Source: CALUVN01 sp944323595 (GTDB lineage: Bacteria; Cyanobacteriota; Vampirovibrionia; Gastranaerophilales; Gastranaerophilaceae). From it: a stretch of 64,000 bases of DNA. Numbering within the stretch: the first letter of the stretch is position 1; every line of letters starts with the position of its first letter. Location of the stretch: assembly GCA_963931255.1 (NCBI GenBank), contig OZ006972.1:1488001-1552000 (forward strand), in the 5' to 3' direction. The position numbers were made by a program, and so were the translations under genes. The notes under the pieces were generated by a model. The model did not search any database, was not told the DNA's origin, and saw nothing but the letters and a program-made list of their open reading frames with translations. Of the stretch, positions 55,935 to 64,000 are shown in pieces.

Positions 55935-56387
55935 ATGGAAAATGAATATTCAAAAAGAGCAAGAGATTTGTTCAGAAATGGATATAATTGCGCACAGTCT
56001 GTATTTTGTTCATTTTGTGAAGAAACAGGCATGGATTTTGATACTGCATTAAAGCTGTCATCGTCTTTCGGCGGCGGTATGGGGCGCCTGCGTGAAGTTT
56101 GCGGTGCGGTTAGCGCAATGTTTATGATAGCAGGATTGAAGTTCGGTTATATTGAACCAAACAATGATGATATAAAAGGTGCGCATTATGCCCGTATTCA
56201 AAAATTGGCTGATGAATTCAAAAAGAAACACCATACGATTATATGCCGTGAACTTTTAGGACTTCCTGACGGTGCTGATTCTCCGGTTCCATCAAAAAGA
56301 ACTCAAGAATATTATGCAAACAGACCATGTGAACAGTTTATTGCTGCTGCTGCGGAAATTATTGCAAAAGAATTAAAGCTGATTTGA
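55935..56387 (+). CDS. C-GCAxxG-C-C family redox protein
   Basis: A 150-residue protein of the C-GCAxxG-C-C family. The conserved cysteines are in GYNCAQSVF (Cys19), REVCGAVSAM (about 57), TIICRELLG and RPCEQFIA; SSFGGGMGRLREVCGAVSA is the hallmark. Extra Cys25 and Cys28 lie near the first. Members often bind metal or act in redox steps in anaerobes; the exact reaction is unknown. No ribosome site precedes the ATG, while a perfect TATAAT lies 8 bases upstream, so the mRNA is probably leaderless. Confidence 0.9.
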   Translation: MENEYSKRARDLFRNGYNCAQSVFCSFCEETGMDFDTALKLSSSFGGGMGRLREVCGAVSAMFMIAGLKFGYIEPNNDDIKGAHYARIQKLADEFKKKHHTIICRELLGLPDGADSPVPSKRTQEYYANRPCEQFIAAAAEIIAKELKLI

Positions 56388-56459
56388 TATTTGAACGCAA
56401 TTCAAGGTTTTTAAAAGCCTTCAAAATGTGATATTTAAGTCTGAAGAGATAATATTGAT

Positions 56460-56476
56460 GCAAACATTATGTTTGC
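56460..56476. repeat. Third copy of GCAAACATTATGTTTGC palindrome
   Basis: Matches the copy at 860-876 over about 25 bases including the left flank, with one difference. It provides the last two codons and the stop (CAA ACA TAA) of the AAA+ gene. Confidence 0.8.
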
Positions 56477-58077
56477 CTGAAGCCTTTGATAATTATTCTT
56501 CCGTTTGATTTAACTTTTTCTTTTTCACGAACTTCTTTTAAAGCTTCCTGGAGGTCTTCCTGTGTAATTTCTACAGATTTCATGTCTTCTGCTTTGAATG
56601 TTCTGTTTCTCATTTTATCAAATATACCTGAGCGTCTGCGCGCTATTCTCTGTGCACGCTCTACTGTGCCGGCTATTGTAGCGAAGTTGACTTTCAGTCC
56701 GTAAAGTTTTTCCGCTAATTCATCTAAATTTAAGTCAGGTGCGGTCTTTTTGTCGCGGAGATAAAGTTCAAGTGTTTCCTTGCAGTCTTCTTTATCCGGC
56801 AAATCTATCGGAATAATTATACCGAAACGTCCGTCTCTTGTTATCGCAGGATCAAGGGATTCCAGTTTGTTTGTTGCCATTAGTACAAATACATTGTCGT
56901 CACTTTTTTCTAAATTACTCATTAAAGTCAAAATTTGGTTTACAGTTTTGTTATCGTAACGTGCGTTGCTTGAATCGTCACGATTTTGTGCGACGGATTC
57001 GCCCTCATCAATGAAAATGATGCTCGGTGCTTCCTGTGCTGCTTTTTTAAATAACTCTCGCCATTTTGCCTCTGTTTCTCCGACCGCTGACGTGGTAAGC
57101 GAGGTTCCGTCTATATTAAAAAATTTTATTTCAGTACCTGTTATGTTTGAAATTTCATTTGCAAGTGCTCTTGCAAGATGGGTTTTTCCTGTCCCGGGCG
57201 GACCTGCAAGTATTACACCTTTATTCATCGTGTGTCCGAGATCTTCTTTATACACCAGCGGAAATACGATATCTTCTTCCAATTGGGTTATGGCTTTTTT
57301 GTGTCCTGCAACATCAGAAAAATTCGGGTGCAGTTCTCCTTTTACAATAAATTTGTCCGGTGTTGTTACCCGTGTATTAATTATTGAGCCACTGTTGTCA
57401 TTTTCTTCAGTTCTGTAATTTTGCTCAAGAAATTTGGAGACGCTTATCTCATTGATATATTTTTTACCGTCTATCGGATAAAATTCAGGATCAAGTCTTA
57501 CAAAATCTACGTTTTGATTGAAAATTATTCTGTCCCTGTCGTTTAACAGATAGGAATCGTGTATAGTAAGAGGTTTTGTTTGTAATTCATCTTCTTCGTC
57601 ATAAATTTCACAATCATCACCGGCAACTATGGCGTAAGGAAAATCTTCGGAATCTTCATCATTCAGCCCTATAAAAACTGGTGTTTCAAAACGGCTGTCA
57701 ATTATTAATTTTATCTTATCAGGTGCCGGCGTAAAAAGATTATCTTCAAAGACATCCATGAGATATTTAGCTGTTTTATCCAGCTGTAAATTAGATATAA
57801 CTACAAGCTCTTTTGCTCTAAGATTATTCAATGAAAAATTTACAGCTTTCCCCAGTTTTAATGTATCATTTTCAGAATCAGTCGTGGTAATATAATCATT
57901 TACATTCGCTTCCGGCGGAATGTATGCTGTAAAATAAACTGCCGGCGGAAAGTTCATTTTTTTATCTGAATTCGTGCTGGTTACATTCTGTTTTTCTATA
58001 GCTGTATTATTGTTATTAGTATAATTTCGGCTTTTTAATGTATGAACAGGGGAACTGTAAATGTTTGATATTTTCAT
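56467..58077 (-). CDS. AAA+ ATPase (classic single AAA domain) with the shared N-terminal tag
   Basis: A 536-residue protein. The tag is Asn/Thr/Lys-rich and ends AVYFTAYIPPE (Phe49). A non-AAA domain spans about 55-250. The AAA domain starts at FSDVAGHKKAITQLEEDI: Walker A GPPGTGKTHLA (about 290), Walker B SIIFIDEGES, sensor FVLMATNKLESLDP, fingers TRDGRFG, and a helical lid. All catalytic residues are present, unlike in 17811 and 21816. FtsH/p97-like architecture suggests a protein remodeler. GGAG precedes the ATG. The gene ends inside the repeated palindrome. Confidence 0.88.
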   Translation of the reverse strand: MKISNIYSSPVHTLKSRNYTNNNNTAIEKQNVTSTNSDKKMNFPPAVYFTAYIPPEANVNDYITTTDSENDTLKLGKAVNFSLNNLRAKELVVISNLQLDKTAKYLMDVFEDNLFTPAPDKIKLIIDSRFETPVFIGLNDEDSEDFPYAIVAGDDCEIYDEEDELQTKPLTIHDSYLLNDRDRIIFNQNVDFVRLDPEFYPIDGKKYINEISVSKFLEQNYRTEENDNSGSIINTRVTTPDKFIVKGELHPNFSDVAGHKKAITQLEEDIVFPLVYKEDLGHTMNKGVILAGPPGTGKTHLARALANEISNITGTEIKFFNIDGTSLTTSAVGETEAKWRELFKKAAQEAPSIIFIDEGESVAQNRDDSSNARYDNKTVNQILTLMSNLEKSDDNVFVLMATNKLESLDPAITRDGRFGIIIPIDLPDKEDCKETLELYLRDKKTAPDLNLDELAEKLYGLKVNFATIAGTVERAQRIARRRSGIFDKMRNRTFKAEDMKSVEITQEDLQEALKEVREKEKVKSNGRIIIKGFRQT

Positions 58078-58207
58078 TGGAACTCCATTTTTTTATATTT
58101 ATATAAATAAAGCGTTCCAGAAAATTTTTTGCTAGTAATAAATAATTTTGTAACAATGATTTTACAAAATTTATTCAGGTTCCAAAAGTTTAGATATATT
58201 ATATAAA

Positions 58208-59449
58208 TTATATAAGGAATTGCGTTCCTAAAAGTATTCTGTGTGAATCTTCAGCGTTGTCATTCTGGCAGAATACATAGTTTAGTATAACTCTCATCCC
58301 CTGACCTTTGATAAAATAGTTCAGCCCTGCTGTGTATTCGCGCCGGTTATTGTGGTCAACCGTTGTATCCGGATCAAATTGATCATATCTTGCAAGTATT
58401 TGAACTTTAGGGGTTATTTTGTAGGCTACTGTTGTATAGAAACCGCTTGCTTTTTTTGTGCTTACTCCTGCAGCCCCGTTGTAACCGTCGGCGTGTGCCC
58501 ATTCAAAGCTTGTTGCAAATCTTTTGTACTCATATCTGACGTAGGCGCCTGATACAAAGTAATCAGTGTAGCGTTTTCCTGCGGAGATGCCGCCGCCTGT
58601 TATGAGTTTACCGTATTTCCCGTCGGTTTTACCGAGCGGTTTTAAATTGACCCAGCCGTCAAATTCCAGCCCCGGAAAAAGGTCTTGAAAATAAGTGTCA
58701 GAACTGTAGCCTCCAAAATCATAATCAACAAGACTGTAATTTCCCTGAACTCGTATACCTGCTTTTCTGACATTTGCAAATGTTCTTGATATCTGTGAAC
58801 GATTTATAAAAGGCAGAGTGTAAGGGCTTTGTGCACCTTCATAACCGACTCCCGGTCGGGAATTACCGACTAAAATTCTGTGGTGTGGTATTCTGTTGGT
58901 TGCAATGTAGGCATCCTGCAGCAACTGTGACATAAAACCTCTGTTATGCTGGGGAGTCGGGTCTAACATTATTCTGAAATCTTCTTTTTTGCCCCTGAAT
59001 TGCCCGTCAATGTTAATGTTTATAAGTCCGACTCCGTATGTTGTATCAGTGTCGGAGTTTTCAGGCATATCAACTGTTCCGTGGCTTTGTACGGCTGCCC
59101 ATACGTGTAAGTTATCCAGAGGTCCTTCGTCAAATTTGACAGTTGTAATTTTTGCCAGCAACGGGTTAATTACATTAGTGTCATTGTATTCGGTTTCATA
59201 TATCTCTTGAATTTTTTCAGCAAGAGTCTTATCTGATTCGTCTGTTGATATATGAAGTTTTTTTGTTCCGTCAGCTTCTCTGTAATGGTGAGTAAAGTGT
59301 AATTTAGGATGTTCAAGCTGGATTTCTTCCAAAACTTCACCTGTTTGTTGCTGCGTTTCTTCGACAGATACTTCTTCCACTGCGTAGGCAGCGGAAGATA
59401 GTACTGTAAACATCACCAATAATTCAAATATTTCTAGTAATTTTTTCAT
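58208..59449 (-). CDS. Outer-membrane porin-like beta-barrel
   Basis: A 413-residue protein with signal peptide MKKLLEIFELLVMFTVLSSAAYA, an acidic Glu/Gln-rich segment (about 25-50) and then about 16 amphipathic strands with aromatic girdles, ending RILLGTQFLI, which fits a C-terminal beta-signal (aromatic and hydrophobic end). The RIMLDPTPQHNRGFMSQLLQDAYIATN stretch recalls phosphate-selective porin (OprO/P-like) proteins. It lies 47 bases after the formate/nitrite channel on the same strand, so the two are probably in one operon. Substrate is unknown; formate or small anions is an inference from context. Confidence 0.82.
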   Translation of the reverse strand: MKKLLEIFELLVMFTVLSSAAYAVEEVSVEETQQQTGEVLEEIQLEHPKLHFTHHYREADGTKKLHISTDESDKTLAEKIQEIYETEYNDTNVINPLLAKITTVKFDEGPLDNLHVWAAVQSHGTVDMPENSDTDTTYGVGLININIDGQFRGKKEDFRIMLDPTPQHNRGFMSQLLQDAYIATNRIPHHRILVGNSRPGVGYEGAQSPYTLPFINRSQISRTFANVRKAGIRVQGNYSLVDYDFGGYSSDTYFQDLFPGLEFDGWVNLKPLGKTDGKYGKLITGGGISAGKRYTDYFVSGAYVRYEYKRFATSFEWAHADGYNGAAGVSTKKASGFYTTVAYKITPKVQILARYDQFDPDTTVDHNNRREYTAGLNYFIKGQGMRVILNYVFCQNDNAEDSHRILLGTQFLI

Positions 59450-59496
59450 AGGGGTATCTTTCGATTTTTCTAATTATTTTTCTCTCTCTTTACCCC

Positions 59497-60369
59497 TTAT
59501 GCATTTTTGTGGTCATCTCTTAAGTATGCTGTCCAGAATAAGAGAACAACAAACACAAACGCACCTACTATGTTTCCTAAAGTTACAGGTAGAAGGTTGC
59601 TTAATAAGAATGATTTAATTGTTAAAGTTGAAAGCTGATCAGGTGTTAATCCTGAAGCTGCGACAACTGCCGGAATGTTTTTCAGGAACAAACCGTTTGA
59701 AATAAAGTACATATTAGCGATACTGTGTTCGTAACCTGATGCAACGAATGTCATAATCGGGAAGAATATTGCAAATATTTTACCGATTACGTGTCTTGAA
59801 GATGATGCCATCCAGATTGCAAGGCATACTAACCAGTTACAAAGTATACCTCTTGTGAAAGCTTCCACTACTGTCAAATTAACTTTTGCGTAAGCAGTAG
59901 TCAAGCCCATTGCGCCGAGTGCATCGTGTGCGTTGTGAGAACATCCGGAATAGTAAATTAATGCGGCTAAAATTATTGACCCGACAAAGTTTCCGCAGTA
60001 TACAATTGACCAGTTGCGTAAAAGTTTCCAGATGCTTGTTTTCTTTTCAATAACGGAAAATGTCATCATAACATTACCTGTGAAAAGTTCTGCACCTGTC
60101 AAAACTACCATCATCAAACCTGTAGCAAATGTCATTGCTCCGATGAGTTTTGCAAGTCCCCAGCTGAGGTTTTCTGCTGTTCCTGTCATTACTGTCAGAG
60201 AAACTTGCGCACCGAATGCAATCAAAGCACCTGCTGCAATTGCCAGTACAAATGTTTTACTTTTTCTGTAGTTAGCTTTTGACGGCATAACTGATTCACT
60301 GATTTCATGTGCCACGTCAATAGGGTTAATGCAATCTTTTGTGTCTAATTTTTGGGTTTCCGTAATCAT
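59497..60369 (-). CDS. Formate/nitrite transporter (FNT) family channel
   Basis: A 290-residue channel of the FocA/NirC family with six helices, forming pentamers in the inner membrane. Hallmarks are GALIAFGAQVSLTVMTGTAEN near helix 1-2, LFTGNVMMTFSVIEKK, YCGNFVGSII, the ILCNWLVCLAIWMA segment and GYEHSIANMYFISNGL with the pore His. The ATG at 60369 has AGAGGA 4 bases upstream and is chosen over a TTG further out. Divergence from a hydrogenase operon favours formate as cargo. Nitrite cannot be excluded. Confidence 0.93.
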   Translation of the reverse strand: MITETQKLDTKDCINPIDVAHEISESVMPSKANYRKSKTFVLAIAAGALIAFGAQVSLTVMTGTAENLSWGLAKLIGAMTFATGLMMVVLTGAELFTGNVMMTFSVIEKKTSIWKLLRNWSIVYCGNFVGSIILAALIYYSGCSHNAHDALGAMGLTTAYAKVNLTVVEAFTRGILCNWLVCLAIWMASSSRHVIGKIFAIFFPIMTFVASGYEHSIANMYFISNGLFLKNIPAVVAASGLTPDQLSTLTIKSFLLSNLLPVTLGNIVGAFVFVVLLFWTAYLRDDHKNA

Positions 60370-60691
60370 ATCTTCCTCTCTTTTCAAATCAAACCTAAAA
60401 ACTTCAATTACTCACTCTGTAATTGAAAAATTGTCGGCTATTGTGTCGGCTAAATTCTTAAATTGTAAAATAACAATGACGAAACTTTTCGTCTGCCGTT
60501 GAAAATTTTATATCGAAAATTTTTAAATTCAAGTAGCTTTTTAAATTTGTTTTTCATAACAGTGTATTATCGTCGGAAAGTTTTGGAAACAGGGAGTTTT
60601 GCATTAGCTGAAAACTTTGCGCTTGACTTTTTATTTTGTTAGATTTAAAACGTTGTTTGTGATTTTTACATTATTGGAAATATAGAGAGTC
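60370..60691. other. Divergent regulatory region between the FNT gene and the hydrogenase operon
   Basis: No gene is seen. TGTCGGCTA occurs at 60432-60440 and again at 60444-60452, a 12-base period, on the side of the FNT promoter. A palindrome GACGAAACTTTTCGTC lies near 60479. The promoter of the right-hand operon is at 60623-60651. Confidence 0.5.
60623..60651 (+). promoter_or_regulatory. Candidate promoter of the hydrogenase operon
   Basis: TTGACT (60623-60628) and TAAAAC (60646-60651) are 17 bases apart, about 40 bases before the first ATG. The -10 box is weak, as expected for a regulated promoter. Confidence 0.4.
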
Positions 60692-62662
60692 ATGGAGATT
60701 TATTTTATTGCACTACTTGCCCCGATAGCGGGCGGACTTATGTCATTGTTCGTGAAAGAGAGTTTTAAACTGAAAGTAGTTTCTTTCTTTTCATTTATAT
60801 CAATGATACTTTGTTTGATACCGGCAATACAAGTTTTGTTGAACGGTGAAAGTTTGAATATGAGTCCGGTTACGGATACTATGTTTGGAGCGCTGACTTT
60901 TGTGATTGATCCTCTGGCAGCGTTTTTTATTTGTGTAATTTCCGTAATGGGATTTATGGCTTCATTATATTCTAACGGATATATGGCGCCTTATTTGAAT
61001 AAAGGAATGAATATTTCCTCTCACGGTTTGTTCTTTTCTTTGTTATTATCATCAATGCTTGCGGTTGTGACAATTCAGAACGCATTTTATTTTCTTGTTG
61101 CGTGGGAAATTATGTCACTTTCGTCTTTCTTCCTTGTAATATTTGAGGACAACAAAAAAGAGGTTTTAAATGCAGGCATTAAATATTTGATTTATATGCA
61201 CATATCAGTGTTATTTATAATTTTAACTTTCGCACTGTTGTGTATAAATTCCGGCAGTATGAATTTTGGTATGTTCCGTGAAGTTTTACGGAATAATGTT
61301 CAATTTGCAAATCTGATATTTATTCTGGGATTTATAGGATTTGGTATCAAGGCGGGTTTTGTTCCGTTCCACAACTGGCTGCCGGAAGCTCACCCCGCTG
61401 CACCGAGCCATGTATCAGGTGTTATGTCAGGCGTTATGATTAAGACGGGTATTTACGGAATTTTGAGAATTTTATGTCTTATCGGAATTCCGTCTTTATT
61501 TATTTCTTATTTTGTCTTAATCGTATCTGTTGTATCAGCTTTGTACGGTGTGCTTTATGCTATAACACAGCACGATATGAAAAGACTGCTTGCTTATCAC
61601 AGTATTGAAAATATAGGTATAATCGGTATCGGTATCGGAACCGGTATGCTTGGACTTGCATACAATTGTATTCCTGTAGCGGTTCTGGGATTTGCCGGCG
61701 GTATTTTACATATTTTGAACCACTCTATATTCAAAGAACTTTTATTCTTCGGTGCAGGTGCTGTTTATAAACAAACCCACACCCGCGATGTTGAAGTTCT
61801 TGGCGGTTTGATTAAGGTTATGCCTTATACGGCATTCTTTTTCCTTGTCGGTTCTGTTGCAATTTGCGGATTGCCGCCTTTTAACGGTTTTATCAGTGAA
61901 TTTTTAATTTATTTCGGTATGCTTCAGGGGCTGGCTGTTAACAGTTTGGGAATGCTTATTGTTTTAATTCTTTCAATAGCCGGTCTGGCATTAGTCGGAA
62001 CTATGGCTATCCTTTGTTTTACAAAGGTTTTCAGTATTTGTTTCCTCGGGATGCCGAGAAGTGATAAGGCTGAAAATGTAAGTAGTGATGTTTCGATTTC
62101 TATGGTATTACCTATGGGAATTCTGGCATTATTTACACTGTTGATTGGTATATTCCCGCATCAGATTATCAAGGCTTTGTTTGCGCCTGTCGGAATGTTT
62201 GTTAATAATACTCCGATGCCGGCAGCTGTAAGTCTGATGCAGAATATTGCAATTGTTTGTCTTGCTTTTATTATGTTTATGGCGCTTCTTGTTATTGTCA
62301 AATGCGTTGCAAACAGAAAAGCACCTCTCCATTGTACATGGGGCTGCGGTTATGACAAACCTAATAATCATATTCAGTATACGGCGTCTTCTTATGCAAG
62401 CCCGTTTTTATCAATGCTGACTCCTTTATTCAAGAAAGTATTTGATATTAAAAAGCCAAAGGAATTATTCCCGAAAGATTCACATTTCAGTCTGCATATT
62501 GAAGATGTTGAGGAGGCTTATTTCCTTACACCTTTTGTACGCAGTGTTGAAAAATTCCTTTCAAAATTTGAAAGAATTCAAAACGGTAATATTCAACAAT
62601 ATATTCTTTACGGATTGGTGTTCCTGATAATAACATTAATCGGAGTAGTATTTTTAGGATAG
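60692..62662 (+). CDS. hyfB: Group-4 hydrogenase proton-pumping subunit, HyfB/NuoL-like
   Basis: A 656-residue membrane protein with about 16 helices, of the MrpD/NuoL/HyfB superfamily that moves protons or sodium. The core has FLVAWEIMSLSSFFLVIFE, AGFVPFHNWLPEAHPAAPSHVSGVMSGVMIKTGIYG (with the key Lys and His), AITQHDMKRLLAYHSIENIG and GGLIKVMPYTAFFFLVGSVAICGLPPFNGF. The C-terminal 100 residues, including the Cys-containing CTWGCGYDKPNNHIQYTASS, are typical of HyfB/HycC rather than NuoL. It is first in the operon with hyfC and hyfE-like genes. In this family it couples hydrogen evolution to ion movement. Confidence 0.93.
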   Translation: MEIYFIALLAPIAGGLMSLFVKESFKLKVVSFFSFISMILCLIPAIQVLLNGESLNMSPVTDTMFGALTFVIDPLAAFFICVISVMGFMASLYSNGYMAPYLNKGMNISSHGLFFSLLLSSMLAVVTIQNAFYFLVAWEIMSLSSFFLVIFEDNKKEVLNAGIKYLIYMHISVLFIILTFALLCINSGSMNFGMFREVLRNNVQFANLIFILGFIGFGIKAGFVPFHNWLPEAHPAAPSHVSGVMSGVMIKTGIYGILRILCLIGIPSLFISYFVLIVSVVSALYGVLYAITQHDMKRLLAYHSIENIGIIGIGIGTGMLGLAYNCIPVAVLGFAGGILHILNHSIFKELLFFGAGAVYKQTHTRDVEVLGGLIKVMPYTAFFFLVGSVAICGLPPFNGFISEFLIYFGMLQGLAVNSLGMLIVLILSIAGLALVGTMAILCFTKVFSICFLGMPRSDKAENVSSDVSISMVLPMGILALFTLLIGIFPHQIIKALFAPVGMFVNNTPMPAAVSLMQNIAIVCLAFIMFMALLVIVKCVANRKAPLHCTWGCGYDKPNNHIQYTASSYASPFLSMLTPLFKKVFDIKKPKELFPKDSHFSLHIEDVEEAYFLTPFVRSVEKFLSKFERIQNGNIQQYILYGLVFLIITLIGVVFLG

Positions 62663-62678
62663 GTAATAGGTAGTAAAA

Positions 62679-63596
62679 ATGATATTGAGTTTGATAAATT
62701 TAATAATACTCTTATTCGCGCCTTTCCTTGTGATAGGAGTGATTAAAAAGACAAAAGCTTTCTGGGCAGGCCGCAAAGGTGTTTCTATCTGGCAGCCGTT
62801 GAGAGATTTTGTCAGATTGATGAGAAAAGATTACGTAATCAGTGAAACTACTTCGTGGATATTCAAATTTTCACCTATGGTTACGTTTGCAACGGTAATT
62901 TTTGCAGGGCTTTTTGTTCCTATGGTTCAAGGGTATTCTGTTATAAATATGCCGGGCGGATTTATTCTTTTTTCATACATACTTGGTTTGGGAAAATTTT
63001 TCTCACTGATTGCGGCAATGGATACCGGAAGCAGTTTTGAAGGTATGGGCGCAAGCCGTGAAGCTTGTTTTACAACTATAGTTGAACCCGCATTTTTCAT
63101 TATTATGGCATCAATAATTGCTCTGACAGGTAATTTTACATTCCACGGATTATCTCAGGTGCTTGCGAATGCTGGCGGGCTTGGTGTTTTGATAATTATT
63201 CTTGCGGTGCTCGCTTTATTTGTAATGCTGCTTACAGAATGCTGCCGTGTTCCTGTTGACGATCCGACCACTCACCTTGAATTGACTATGATTCACGAAG
63301 TTATGATTCTTGATAATTCAGGGCAGGATTTGGGTTTAATTACATGGGCTGCCGGAATTAAGATGGTTATACTGGAATCTTTGATTGCGGCTTTGATTAT
63401 CCCGATGAATTTGAGTTTTGGATATGCACTTCTTGCGTTTCTCGGGGTGATTTTCGGGCTGGCTGTTGTTATAGGAACTCTTGAATCCGGTATTGCAAGA
63501 CTCAGAATGTCACATGTGTTTGAATTCATTTTTTCAATGTCTTCATTTGCTTTGATTATTCTTTCTCTTGTTGCAATTAAAATTTACGGAAGTTAG
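62679..63596 (+). CDS. hyfC: Hydrogenase membrane subunit HyfC/HycD (NuoH-like)
   Basis: A 305-residue membrane protein of the NADH dehydrogenase subunit 1 superfamily, with eight helices. KAFWAGRKGVSIWQPLRDFVRLMRKD, the conserved SSFEGMGASREACFTTIVEPAFF loop and CRVPVDDPTTHLELTMIHE with its Glu/Asp residues match HycD/HyfC/EchB. It connects the hydrogenase catalytic arm to the membrane arm. It follows hyfB by 16 bases and precedes hyfE by 9, so all three are co-transcribed. Confidence 0.93.
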   Translation: MILSLINLIILLFAPFLVIGVIKKTKAFWAGRKGVSIWQPLRDFVRLMRKDYVISETTSWIFKFSPMVTFATVIFAGLFVPMVQGYSVINMPGGFILFSYILGLGKFFSLIAAMDTGSSFEGMGASREACFTTIVEPAFFIIMASIIALTGNFTFHGLSQVLANAGGLGVLIIILAVLALFVMLLTECCRVPVDDPTTHLELTMIHEVMILDNSGQDLGLITWAAGIKMVILESLIAALIIPMNLSFGYALLAFLGVIFGLAVVIGTLESGIARLRMSHVFEFIFSMSSFALIILSLVAIKIYGS

Positions 63597-63605
63597 GTAG
63601 AAAAT

Positions 63606-64000
63606 ATGGAAAATGCATTAATAATTTTATTCGGATTAACAATGTTATATATGGCTGCGACAAGCAGGCTTATGGCTCATATAAGAATTCTTGCCGTGCA
63701 GGGAATTTTATTGTTCCTTATCTGCTATTTCGGAACGGAAAAAACAGATTTGTTTAATTTCCTGTTTCTGGCGTTTGAAACTTTGATAGTTAAGGCTCTT
63801 GTGATTCCGCTGTTTTTGAATCATATAGTCAAAAAAACGCATGAATATAGAGATATGGAAGCTAATATCCCTCATTTTTACTGTTTATTTATATCAAGCG
63901 TAATACTTTTTGGCGGATTTTTGATTTCGGATATTAATTTCCCTGCAATGAAGATGATTAATCCTGTTTATTTCGGGGTTTCCATTGCGGTCATCATTAT
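63606..64000 (+). CDS. hyfE: Hydrogenase membrane subunit HyfE-like (NuoK-related), 3' end outside window
   Basis: The visible 131 codons (MENALIILFGLTMLYMAATS...) encode four hydrophobic segments. The first half, with RILAVQGILLFLICYF and FETLIVKALVIPLFLNHIVKK, matches HyfE, whose second segment carries the conserved Glu of NuoK relatives. It starts 9 bases after hyfC. The frame runs open to the window edge; the catalytic subunits should lie to the right if this is a hyf-type operon. Confidence 0.85.
   Translation, partial: MENALIILFGLTMLYMAATSRLMAHIRILAVQGILLFLICYFGTEKTDLFNFLFLAFETLIVKALVIPLFLNHIVKKTHEYRDMEANIPHFYCLFISSVILFGGFLISDINFPAMKMINPVYFGVSIAVII

Overview
The window looks like chromosome from an AT-rich, Gram-negative, anaerobic gut bacterium. 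The best fit is a non-photosynthetic relative of the Cyanobacteria (Gastranaerophilales, also called Melainabacteria or Vampirovibrionia). The reasons are a cyanobacterial-type DUF3326 protein, a pilin with the Gastranaerophilales-type layout, lipopolysaccharide sugar genes (kdsC, kdsD), an outer-membrane porin and usher, a group-4 hydrogenase operon, and many long proteins that match no family I know. This assignment is an inference; no rRNA is present. The standard bacterial code fits every gene.

Layout: 1-600 holds the 3' end of tuf. 600-9,500 carries short accessory genes and housekeeping genes (cobO, 5-formyl-THF cyclo-ligase, clpP, murI, an AMIN-type amidase). At 9,688 a tRNA-Arg(ACG) is followed by three small genes that look acquired (HxlR regulator, NTF2-like protein, GNAT). 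11,538-23,552 is a tightly packed seven-gene operon with two AAA+ ATPases, an ATPase-like paralogue without a P-loop, a GLUG plus ankyrin protein, a His-tailed protein and a pair of paralogues. 23,606-30,718 is a divergent chaperone-usher-type fimbrial locus. 30,733-32,250 holds an ATP-grasp gene and a 68-residue protein gene driven by a promoter that abuts a pentanucleotide repeat, with two perfect inverted repeats nearby. 32,262-42,915 has a two-component pair, an ArnT-like glycosyltransferase, transporters, yajQ, a pilin and panD. 43,014-48,400 is a three-gene operon of two related membrane proteins and a GlgE-like GH13 protein. 48,628-58,077 contains a TPR protein, envelope genes (uppP, kdsC, kdsD, an MCE protein), queD, a SprA-like protein, an esterase, a C-GCAxxG-C-C protein and a further AAA+ ATPase. 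58,208-64,000 pairs a porin and a formate/nitrite channel with a divergent hyf-type hydrogenase operon that runs off the window.

How the parts may work together: the right end suggests formate or proton-coupled hydrogen metabolism. kdsC, kdsD, uppP, murI, the amidase and the MCE protein serve the double-membrane envelope. The most unusual theme is a shared N-terminal layout in about ten otherwise unrelated proteins: a short basic/hydrophobic start, an Asn/Thr/Gln-rich linker, then a [ILV]-x-F-x-[GSA] motif. It is found in every gene of the AAA+ operon, in another AAA+ protein, in a membrane protein and in the SprA-like protein. It may be a lineage-specific targeting tag and marks these genes as candidates for one undescribed system. 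Other points are several probably leaderless mRNAs, a murI gene that seems to start at ATT, and four convergent gene pairs that share a 4-base TTAA or CTAA double stop.
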